This document shows positions 1 to 4,731 of a stretch of DNA of 5,153 bases, piece by piece. Made by a program: the position numbers and the translations under genes. The notes below the pieces were generated by a model. It had not been told where the DNA came from, did not search any database, and worked only from the letters and a program-made list of their open reading frames with translations. How positions within the stretch are numbered: position 1 is the first letter of the stretch; each line of letters opens with the position of its first letter. This DNA comes from Firm-04 sp045628085 (GTDB lineage Bacteria > Bacillota > Clostridia > Oscillospirales > Ruminococcaceae), in contig JAZQOZ010000010.1 in NCBI GenBank assembly GCA_045628085.1, forward strand, positions 1 to 5,153. The letters are read 5' to 3'.

Positions 1-2692
1 CTTCACCGCTTGCAAACTGTTCGGCAGACTTTACTTCTATTGAGCCTGGGGAATCTGATCCGTTCCCTTTTCCGCTTATGCCATCGGATTTAAGATAATA
101 GCAGTTTACGACTGCGCCTTTATAACCAACTCCGCAGATACTGCCGAAATATTCAGTACCTGTAACCGCACCTGTGTTATAGCAGTTTATAATCATTATG
201 GGAACTTTGCTTCCGATATAATTGGCTTTACCACAAATACCGCCGACTCTTTCATTACCGTTCACTTCACCTGTATTAAAGCAATTCCGGATTATGTTTT
301 TTTCACAGCTATATCCGCAGATACCACCGATATCACTATCTCCCCAAACCCTGCCTGTGTTATAGCAGTTTTCAATTACCCTGTTATAGATGTATCCGCA
401 GACGCCGCCGGCATAATTCTCACCTTTCACTATACCTGTATTGGCACAGTTCTGAATTGTGACATAATAGTCTATCCCGCAGATACCTCCAACTTTTTCT
501 TTACCGCAGAAATAGCTGTCAGCAACAGTAAGATTCATAATCTTACTATTTGAACCAAGACGAACGTATCCGAACAATCCGACACGATTTGCATCGCTGT
601 TATTAAAATAAAGTCCGCTTACCGTGTGACCTGCGCCGTCAAAGGTGCCGGAATAATCATCCGTTCCGATAGGCGTCCATACACTTACGGTTTTGTCCTC
701 ATTTACTGTTGCCGTGCCGTCATCATTATTGACGTTAATGAGGTCTGTGAGAAGATTCTCGTTTACTGTGATGTCATTTGCAAGATAAGCGTTTGCCGAA
801 TGGTTCTTTGCAACACCTTCAAGTGTTCCGTTTACAAGACCTGCAAACCAGTAAAGCTGACCTGCATTTGAGATTTCGTAAACATCATCGCTTGTCTCGC
901 CGTCACCGTCAATATCGGTAACGTCTGCAACAGCTTTAGCAGGCTCATAAACGCCGCAAAGTGTGCAGATGCCGTTTTCAAAGTTGTGCGTGAGATGGGG
1001 GATAAAGCCTTTGGTTTCGTCTGACTTCCATGCATCAAGGTCTGTAATGATATCGCTGTCTGCGCAGGCTTCATCAGAGAAATACTTTTTGCAGGTTTCG
1101 CAATACCAGTAAGCCTCACAGCCGTCTGTTGTGCAGGTCGGTTCAATTCTGTCTGTTTTTGTCAGCTTATGACCTGTTGCAGGTAATTGTGACTTCCATG
1201 CTGTAATGTCTTTAATTTCATTCTGGAAGGCTTCATCAGAGAAATACTTTTCGCAGGTTGAGCAGTACCAGTAAGCTTCATGGCCGTCTGTTATGCAGGT
1301 CGGTTCCAGCTTATTTGTCTTTGTCAGAGTATGACCTGTTGCAGGGTATTGTGACTTCCATGCATCAAGGTCTGTAATGATATCGCTGTCCGCGCAGGCT
1401 TCATCAGAGAAATACTTTTTGCAGTTTTCGCAGTACCAGTAAGCTTCATGACCGTTTGTTGTGCAGGTCGGTTCAAGATTATTTGTTTTTGTCAGCTTAT
1501 GACCTGTTGCAGGAATTACACCTGTATATTTTTCCCATTCCCGTTGAGTAATGGGCTTTGTGCAGGCTTCATCTTCAAAACAGTAAAAACCTCTGGTTAT
1601 GAGATTTATATCTGACATTGCATCTGCATACCAATATTCCTTTATTCCGTTCTCCGTACAAGTGCTTGGCTTTGTTTCAAAATGCTGTATCGGATAATAA
1701 TGAGCATATAGTAAACAGCCTTCGATCACTTTTTCCTGCGCGAGTGTAGTCAACCGGGCATTTTCATCCCTTTGAAAATACCAGCCGGGATACCGGTAAT
1801 AACCGTCAATCGGCGGAAAATCCTCTATTTCATCCGATGCATTGCTCAGATATGAAACATATTCTGTTTGTTGTCCGTCCTTCACAAGATACCGGGTATA
1901 TTTCGCTGGGTTTACCTTTATATGATAATGAAGAATACCCTTGGCATAAGTATTACTTGCATCTATTTCCAAATATACATCCGTTTCACCAACTTTAATC
2001 GGCGTGATTGTAAGTGTATCATTTTGATATAATGCTGATACAATTTGACTGTTATCAACAGATAAACGGGTATATACATATTTAGGGATAATCTCTTTTG
2101 GAGTATTTACATATGCAGAGATTTCTTCTTCTCTTGAATAACTATTCGTAACAACATAAACAATAATATCTTCAAAAGAAAAACCATCATCTGAGTCTGC
2201 CGTAAATGTCAGAGAAGAACGTGGCGCATCATAGTTTTCAAACAAGTAATAATCACTGTTGCCTGTCACCTTTTTGTAAACCACATTGTCATTGTCGTCT
2301 TTGGCGCAGGAACAGGAACCACTGATATCATCGCCGAATTCGATTGCACGGATGCTGTATTCAGATGAAACACGAACCGTGAATTTTCCTCCTGCAGAAA
2401 TTACGAAATTACGATTCTTTGCTTGCAACTGACCATTTGTTTTGCAGTTATTCGAACTGAAAGTGAGTCCATACTTCGTACTTGAACAACTGCTCAACTT
2501 TTCGTTTTTTCCGCGACTTGACATAACAGTTTCATTGTCAATACCCGCCGTATCCCAATACTGTTTTGTATAATGTTCTTCTGCCCATTCTGCATGAGCT
2601 GTCAGATTCAATCCGCTGCCAAGCGCAAGTGACAATGCTGATAGAGCCGCAGTCGCAGCAGCCGTCAGCCTTTTCCATACTTTCCCTTTCAT
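1..2692 (-). CDS. Secreted modular surface protein with Cys-x2-Cys and GLUG repeats (C-terminus outside window)
   Basis: The frame is open for 897 codons from ATG 2692 to the left edge, so the C-terminus is missing. Residues 1-34 form a signal peptide (MKGKVWKR, a hydrophobic Ala/Leu core, AHA before E35). Residues 35-190 are beta-rich with two Cys clusters (69/83 and 127/129) and match no family I recognise. Residues about 205-262 resemble a bacterial Ig-like (Big) domain, and about 268-333 a degenerate InlB B-repeat (Flg_new type: PPIDGYYRYPGWYF ... LLYAHY). A diverged Cys repeat (about 336-394) and three close copies (395-560) follow, then a short HNFENGICTLCG segment. Residues 590-730 start a beta-helix-like region (YEISNAGQLYWFAGLVNG, WTPIG, GTFDGAGHTVSGLYF), and 734-866 hold cysteine-bearing GLUG repeats. 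No catalytic residues are evident. By family it is probably an extracellular adhesin, carbohydrate-binding or scaffold-type protein. Anchoring (LPXTG, dockerin or SLH) cannot be judged. The start is fixed by a GGAGGT site, the signal peptide and a consensus promoter. Confidence 0.9.
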   Translation of the reverse strand, partial: MKGKVWKRLTAAATAALSALSLALGSGLNLTAHAEWAEEHYTKQYWDTAGIDNETVMSSRGKNEKLSSCSSTKYGLTFSSNNCKTNGQLQAKNRNFVISAGGKFTVRVSSEYSIRAIEFGDDISGSCSCAKDDNDNVVYKKVTGNSDYYLFENYDAPRSSLTFTADSDDGFSFEDIIVYVVTNSYSREEEISAYVNTPKEIIPKYVYTRLSVDNSQIVSALYQNDTLTITPIKVGETDVYLEIDASNTYAKGILHYHIKVNPAKYTRYLVKDGQQTEYVSYLSNASDEIEDFPPIDGYYRYPGWYFQRDENARLTTLAQEKVIEGCLLYAHYYPIQHFETKPSTCTENGIKEYWYADAMSDINLITRGFYCFEDEACTKPITQREWEKYTGVIPATGHKLTKTNNLEPTCTTNGHEAYWYCENCKKYFSDEACADSDIITDLDAWKSQYPATGHTLTKTNKLEPTCITDGHEAYWYCSTCEKYFSDEAFQNEIKDITAWKSQLPATGHKLTKTDRIEPTCTTDGCEAYWYCETCKKYFSDEACADSDIITDLDAWKSDETKGFIPHLTHNFENGICTLCGVYEPAKAVADVTDIDGDGETSDDVYEISNAGQLYWFAGLVNGTLEGVAKNHSANAYLANDITVNENLLTDLINVNNDDGTATVNEDKTVSVWTPIGTDDYSGTFDGAGHTVSGLYFNNSDANRVGLFGYVRLGSNSKIMNLTVADSYFCGKEKVGGICGIDYYVTIQNCANTGIVKGENYAGGVCGYIYNRVIENCYNTGRVWGDSDIGGICGYSCEKNIIRNCFNTGEVNGNERVGGICGKANYIGSKVPIMIINCYNTGAVTGTEYFGSICGVGYKGAVVNCYYLKSDGISGKGNGSDSPGSIEVKSAEQFASGE
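95..493 (-). repeat. GLUG repeat array with a cysteine in each half-repeat
   Basis: Residues 734-866 contain five units of the form GG(I/V)CG-x8-13-(I/V)-x-NC(Y/F/A)NTG-x-V-x-G, ending at NCYYLKSDG. Cysteines of the GG-x-CG half fall at 738, 765, 792, 820 and 853 (the last as GSICG). Cysteines of the NC half fall at 749, 776, 804, 837 and 864. The period is 27-28 residues, apart from one 33-residue unit. The GLUG motif is known from extracellular bacterial proteins and is thought to form beta-helix-like coils. Stacked coils would align the cysteines into two columns, which is inference. The array may go on past the left edge, though the reading SAEQFASGE at the end looks like an exit from it. 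Confidence 0.85.
1013..1510 (-). repeat. Three tandem Cys-x2-Cys protein repeats (56, 54 and 56 residues)
   Basis: Three in-frame copies lie at 1343-1510, 1181-1342 and 1013-1180 (residues 395-450, 451-504, 505-560). Each runs ATGH-x-LTKT, EPTC-x3-G, EAYWYC-x2-C, KYFSDEA, then I-x-D-I/L-x-AWKS. Conserved cysteines are 410/421/424/433 in copy 1, 466/477/480 in copy 2 and 520/531/534/543 in copy 3. Copy 2 is two residues shorter and has F in place of the fourth Cys; copy 3 carries an extra Cys at 525. A diverged copy precedes them (residues 336-394: HFETKPSTCTENG ... FEDEACTKP). Similar repeats are common in surface proteins of gut Clostridia. The Cys spacing would suit a small zinc-ribbon-like or disulfide-stapled fold, which is inference. 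At DNA level copies 1 and 3 are almost identical over their second halves. Confidence 0.9.
2591..2692 (-). other. Sec signal peptide of the surface protein
   Basis: The first 34 residues have a positive n-region (K2, K4, K7, R8), a hydrophobic core rich in Ala and Leu (residues 9-28) and a c-region ending A-H-A before E35, a classical signal peptidase I site. There is no Cys after the core, so it is not a lipoprotein signal. Export is inferred from this pattern. Confidence 0.85.
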
Positions 2693-2696
2693 ATAA

Positions 2697-2702
2697 ACCT
2701 CC
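2697..2702 (-). promoter_or_regulatory. Ribosome binding site of the surface protein
   Basis: On the minus strand GGAGGT precedes ATG 2692 by four bases (five from GGAGG). This site decides the start and rules out the out-of-frame ATG at 2732, which lies over the -10 box. Confidence 0.85.
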
Positions 2703-2730
2703 ATTCATGTTCGTTGGAATATATCTATAC

Positions 2731-2759
2731 ATTATATATTATATATCGCTTTTTGTCAA
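2731..2759 (-). promoter_or_regulatory. Sigma-A promoter with perfect consensus, driving the surface protein
   Basis: Read on the minus strand, TTGACA (2759-2754) and TATAAT (2736-2731) are separated by exactly 17 bases. Both hexamers match the housekeeping consensus fully. A second TATAAT overlaps the spacer but sits only 10 bases from the -35 box. Transcription would begin near 2724, giving a leader of about 30 nt before ATG 2692. The region is very AT-rich. Confidence 0.85.
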
Positions 2760-2805
2760 ATGTCAAGATTTGAACAGTAATTGGTGTTATCAATACTTCT
2801 ATTTA

Positions 2806-2949
2806 TTACTGACAGATAATCGTGCAAAACAAAACATCCAAATGCCTTCGGAGTTCCATATCAAAGCCACGCATCTCAAAAGAAATGACCACATTTCGCT
2901 TTTCGATGAAAGCATTATTCAGATAGGAACCGTCCATTCTCAATCCCAT
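2806..2949 (-). pseudogene. Possible gene remnant, 47 codons, unknown (faintly phage-tail-like)
   Basis: From ATG 2949 to TAA 2806 the minus strand reads a 47-residue stretch including DGSYLNNAFIEKRNVVISFE and then MRGFDMELRRHLDVLF. It has no ribosome binding site, and the same frame is closed by TGA a little upstream. The pattern of a short loop, an (I/L)-x-KRN-(hydrophobic)-(I/V)-x-F strand and then a helix with ELRR faintly recalls siphovirus distal-tail proteins. This similarity is from memory and weak. It overlaps the end of the 59-codon ORF in another frame, so the two could be pieces of one gene joined by a frameshift. It could equally be chance. Confidence 0.25.
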
Positions 2950-3094
2950 TCGGAAGCACCGCAGAATCACAGTTCGGAGCGACCTTCAGAGCGTAGGCGT
3001 TGTCTTCGTCCGATACTGTCATAAAGGGAACTGAAACAGCAGTTACAGTTTCTTCTATCGGCTGAAGCGTGGTTTCTGTCTGAATGTATCTCAT
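2915..3094 (-). CDS. Small ORF of 59 residues, unknown function, possibly a remnant
   Basis: ATG 3094 to TAA 2915 on the minus strand. AGGAGG (3108-3103) lies eight bases before the start, and the ATG overlaps the TGA of an upstream reading frame as ATGA (3094-3091), the usual sign of translational coupling. The product starts MRYIQTETTLQPIEETVTAV, is acidic overall, has one Cys at residue 42, and shows no signal peptide, membrane span or motif that I recognise. It ends close to the start of the surface-protein transcription unit, with no terminator visible between them. The good start signals suggest that it is or was a real gene in an operon. The short length and the out-of-frame continuation at 2806-2949 suggest decay. 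Confidence 0.4.
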   Translation of the reverse strand: MRYIQTETTLQPIEETVTAVSVPFMTVSDEDNAYALKVAPNCDSAVLPNGIENGRFLSE

Positions 3095-3156
3095 ATATAC
3101 GCCCTCCTATTTTCGCAGCTTACGTTAATTCTTTCATATGCTCCTTCCTTGTTCGG
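3091..3156 (-). pseudogene. 3' end of an unknown gene, cut off near 3150
   Basis: One minus-strand frame reads HPNKEGAYERINVSCENRRA-YI and stops at TGA 3093-3091, overlapping the start of the 59-codon ORF as ATGA. Its upstream continuation runs antisense into the YolD-like gene and so is not native. If the coupling is real, this is about the last 20 codons of a lost operon gene. The same bases also contain AAGGAAGGAG before a five-codon frame (ATG 3137 to TAA 3120), which I regard as chance. Confidence 0.2.
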
Positions 3157-3549
3157 ATGAGTTTATACGAAAGAGCTGCGATATTCTCTCCCTTTGCCGC
3201 GTTGGACGGTTATGAGGACATGGTCGTCGAAGAAGCAAGGTTTGTCGAAAAACAAGAGATACTATCTGAGGTTGAGATGGATAATTTGAATCAGAAAATT
3301 GCAATGATAGCGGATGCTTTAGAAAACGGGCAGCATCCGCTTCTGACGTTCACTTATTTTATAAGCGATAAGCTGAAGCAAGGCGGTTCGTATGTGAAAA
3401 TGACGGAACGTGTGAGGAAAATAGATGATGTGGAGCGAAAAATTGTACTGGAACGTACCGAGGGGAAAAGCGGTCGATATACAGAACTGGAGTATGATAG
3501 AATCAAGGAAATTCAGGGCGAATTGGTAAATTTAGAGGAAGAACATTAG
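3157..3549 (+). CDS. YolD-like family protein, N-terminally truncated
   Basis: The 130-residue product has the family hallmarks in order. ERAAIFSPFAALDGYED (5-21) is followed by a helical linker with ILSEVEMDNLNQKI (35-48). Next come LLTFTYFISDKLKQGGSYV (62-80) and a beta strand ending VRKIDDVERKIVLE (86-99). A charged tail follows, in place of the usual short ending. YolD-like proteins (PF08863) usually sit beside a Y-family DNA polymerase (UvrX/DinB/UmuC-like) and are predicted to act like UmuD in lesion bypass; none is present here. Known members from memory have about 20-30 residues before the M-S-x-x-ERAA motif. Here that Met is the first usable start, upstream codons (FICSFLVR) do not match the family, and no Shine-Dalgarno site precedes it. 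It is therefore probably 5'-truncated and poorly expressed or non-functional. The domain call is firm; the truncation is likely. Confidence 0.8.
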   Translation: MSLYERAAIFSPFAALDGYEDMVVEEARFVEKQEILSEVEMDNLNQKIAMIADALENGQHPLLTFTYFISDKLKQGGSYVKMTERVRKIDDVERKIVLERTEGKSGRYTELEYDRIKEIQGELVNLEEEH

Positions 3550-3563
3550 AATGATACTATGCG

Positions 3564-3593
3564 GCACATGAGTTTAGGCTTATGTGCTTTTTT
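3564..3593 (+). terminator. Intrinsic terminator after the YolD-like gene
   Basis: GCACATGAG (3564-3572) pairs with CTTATGTGC (3579-3587), nine pairs including one G-U, around the loop TTTAGG, and is followed at once by six T (3588-3593). It starts 14 bases after the YolD-like stop codon. The minus strand has no matching T run, so it acts on plus-strand transcripts. It insulates the operon that follows. Confidence 0.85.
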
Positions 3594-3669
3594 GTGAGCA
3601 GTATTATATATGTCAACGGCTACTGTGCTGATATTCAAATAAATTACACAAAATTTGACAGATTCGCTC

Positions 3670-3698
3670 TTGAATTTCTAAGAAGATTGTGCTATAAT
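3670..3698 (+). promoter_or_regulatory. Sigma-A promoter with extended -10 for the TPR/J-domain operon
   Basis: TTGAAT (3670-3675), a 17-base spacer and TATAAT (3693-3698) form a near-consensus promoter. TGC directly before the -10 box (3690-3692) gives the extended -10 element. Transcription should begin near 3705. A perfect TTGACA at 3655-3660 lies 32 bases from the -10 box and is not used with it. Confidence 0.75.
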
Positions 3699-3800
3699 TG
3701 ATAATGCATAAGTGTATCCAAAGTGATGCATCAAAAATAAGAAAGAGGATTTTTGACAATCTCGAAACCATCATTGCATTTATAAGAAACCACTAAGCAT

Positions 3801-3819
3801 ATTTCAATAAAATTGAAAT
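3801..3819 (+). repeat. Perfect 19-base inverted repeat, candidate operator or leader hairpin
   Basis: ATTTCAAT and ATTGAAAT are perfect reverse complements around AAA. The element ends one base before the unused ATG 3820 and 11 bases before the Shine-Dalgarno site. As DNA it has the form of a site for a dimeric regulator. As RNA it could make a short AT-rich hairpin close to, but not covering, the ribosome site. Which applies cannot be told from sequence. Confidence 0.6.
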
Positions 3820-3830
3820 ATGGAAAATAT

Positions 3831-3838
3831 AGAGGAGG
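3831..3838 (+). promoter_or_regulatory. Ribosome binding site that fixes the TPR protein start at 3844
   Basis: AGAGGAGG lies five bases before ATG 3844. The in-frame ATG eight codons upstream (3820) is preceded by AT-rich inverted repeat with no purine-rich site, and its codons would run through this AGGAGG. The start at 3844 is therefore preferred. Confidence 0.85.
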
Positions 3839-3843
3839 CTCTT

Positions 3844-4731
3844 ATGACGATTGATTCCGCATTAAAAATCGCAGAAGCATTTAATTTCGATGCTCCTGCG
3901 TCCGATGATGATATCTTTGAATTCACTGAGGCGATGAACTTTCTGATTGCAGAAACAAAGGAGTCTCGCTATATGATGCATCTCGGAAGCTACTACTATG
4001 AAACCAAGCACTTTGACCTTGCACAGAAGTATTATGAAATGGCAGAAACCTATGGCGATACGAGTGCTTATGCCTGTTTGGGTTATATTTGGTACTACGG
4101 CAGAACCGGTGAAGTGGACTACGAAAAAGCGTTTCACTATTTTTCGAAAGCGGCCGATTTAGGCGATTTAGAAGCGGCACACAAAGTCGCAGATATGTAT
4201 CTGAACGGATACTATGTAGAGAAAGACTACGAGAAATACAAGGAGATCATTGAATCGCTGTATCCTCGTGTCGAACACGCCAGATATCTCAATGAACAAT
4301 TCCCAGAAACCGCAGTACGTTTGGCAAGAATTCGTGCAGAGGACGGTAAAACCGAAGAAGCTGTCACACTTTATCAGAAAGCAAAGTGGTTTCTTGCACA
4401 GCGCATTCGCGTCAGCCGCTTTTTTGGGAACTTTACCGTGATGAAATGGATCATCGACGAATTGTATAACCTGATCCCATTTGATGAAGAAAGCTTTGAT
4501 TTTTATGACCTGTTTCATCTGCTGAAAACGCCGCAGAAAGTAAAATTCTGCTATCAGGGTATTCCGCATTATATTGAAACGGTCATGGAAAACGAGGAAT
4601 GCGTTATCCATTTCGATGAGAAGTGGTACCGCACACGAGAGGACTTTTTTGTGAAGGCAGAGATTGACGGCATCTATTTGACGGAGATATACCAGTCACT
4701 CAGCCTGTTTGAGGTATTGCCATGGAATTGA
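3844..4731 (+). CDS. Sel1/TPR-repeat protein with an unrecognised C-terminal domain
   Basis: The product has 295 residues from ATG 3844. It has no signal peptide or membrane span, so it is cytoplasmic. After an acidic N-terminal helix pair (1-40), Sel1-like TPR units follow: 41-72 (MMHLGSYYYETKHFDLAQKY), 73-108 (LGYIWYYGRTGEVDYEKAF then FSKAADLGD), 109-143 (AAHKVADMYLNGYYVEKDYE) and probably 155-186 (AVRLARIRAEDGKTEEAVTL). Such units bind partner proteins. Residues 195-228 look helical. Residues 230-295 form a separate Tyr/Trp/Phe-rich, probably alpha/beta domain (VKFCYQGIPHYIE, FDEKWYRTREDFF, DGIYLTEIYQSLSLFEVLPW) that I cannot assign. Its end overlaps the J-domain-like gene by 10 nt, so the two are co-translated. 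I infer a scaffold or adaptor in a J-protein/Hsp70 module. An unrelated regulatory role is possible. Confidence 0.85.
   Translation: MTIDSALKIAEAFNFDAPASDDDIFEFTEAMNFLIAETKESRYMMHLGSYYYETKHFDLAQKYYEMAETYGDTSAYACLGYIWYYGRTGEVDYEKAFHYFSKAADLGDLEAAHKVADMYLNGYYVEKDYEKYKEIIESLYPRVEHARYLNEQFPETAVRLARIRAEDGKTEEAVTLYQKAKWFLAQRIRVSRFFGNFTVMKWIIDELYNLIPFDEESFDFYDLFHLLKTPQKVKFCYQGIPHYIETVMENEECVIHFDEKWYRTREDFFVKAEIDGIYLTEIYQSLSLFEVLPWN
4711..4715 (+). promoter_or_regulatory. Internal ribosome binding site of the J-domain-like gene
   Basis: GAGGT within the last codons of the TPR gene lies six bases before ATG 4722. With the 10-nt overlap of the two genes, it supports translational coupling. Confidence 0.6.

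Larger units (their letters stand above)
3705..3843 (+). other. Long 5' leader of the TPR/J-domain operon
   Basis: About 140 nt separate the predicted transcript start from ATG 3844, long for a simple bacterial leader. It holds the palindrome TGATGCATCA (3724-3733), whose ATGCAT core could also pair with ATGCAT at 3704-3709. A second TTGACA lies at 3753-3758 without a good -10 box, and a 19-base inverted repeat at 3801-3819. I recognise no riboswitch, T-box or protein-binding leader. A possible ten-codon frame from TTG 3754 after AGAGGA is too weak to call. Confidence 0.4.

Noticed and set aside
626..871. 81-codon plus-strand ORF inside the surface-protein gene
   Set aside because: It is antisense to an intact 897-codon frame, with no ribosome binding site and a Cys/Val/Ile-rich composition typical of a shadow frame.
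832..1146. 104-codon minus-strand ORF overlapping the Cys repeats
   Set aside because: It is an alternate frame of the repeat region; the main frame carries conserved repeats and a signal peptide, while this one has no start signals.
1013..1510. CRISPR-like array
   Set aside because: The repeats are 54-56 codons long, in frame and protein-coding, with no unique spacers.
2538..2732. 64-codon minus-strand ORF starting upstream of the surface protein
   Set aside because: Its ATG overlaps the -10 box of the promoter, so it would not be on the transcript, and the protein is a frame shadow of the signal peptide region.
2566..3024. 152-codon plus-strand ORF crossing the intergenic region
   Set aside because: It runs antisense through the surface-protein start, its promoter and the 59-codon ORF, with no ribosome binding site and no recognisable domain.
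3598..3630. Possible hairpin AGCAGTA ... TACTGTGCT after the terminator
   Set aside because: The arms pair only with a bulge, the loop is long, and there is no T run or other sign of function.
3655..3660. Perfect TTGACA as -35 box for the TPR operon
   Set aside because: The TATAAT lies 32 bases away, and no -10 match is found at 16-18 bases; TTGAAT at 3670 has the right spacing.
3753..3786. Second promoter (TTGACA 3753-3758 with TATAAG 3781-3786)
   Set aside because: The spacer is 22 bases and no better -10 box exists at a normal distance.
3820..3843. Upstream ATG adding eight residues to the TPR protein
   Set aside because: It has no Shine-Dalgarno site and its codons run through the strong AGAGGAGG that serves ATG 3844.
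3862..4180. Two minus-strand ORFs inside the TPR gene (3862-4137 and 3923-4180)
   Set aside because: They are antisense shadows of a gene with clear Sel1/TPR repeats and start signals.
4250..4441. 63-codon plus-strand ORF inside the TPR gene
   Set aside because: It is an out-of-frame shadow of the TPR protein without start signals.
4168..4611. 147-codon minus-strand ORF inside the TPR gene
   Set aside because: It is an antisense shadow with no ribosome binding site, and its Phe/Cys/Val-rich product is typical of reverse reading.
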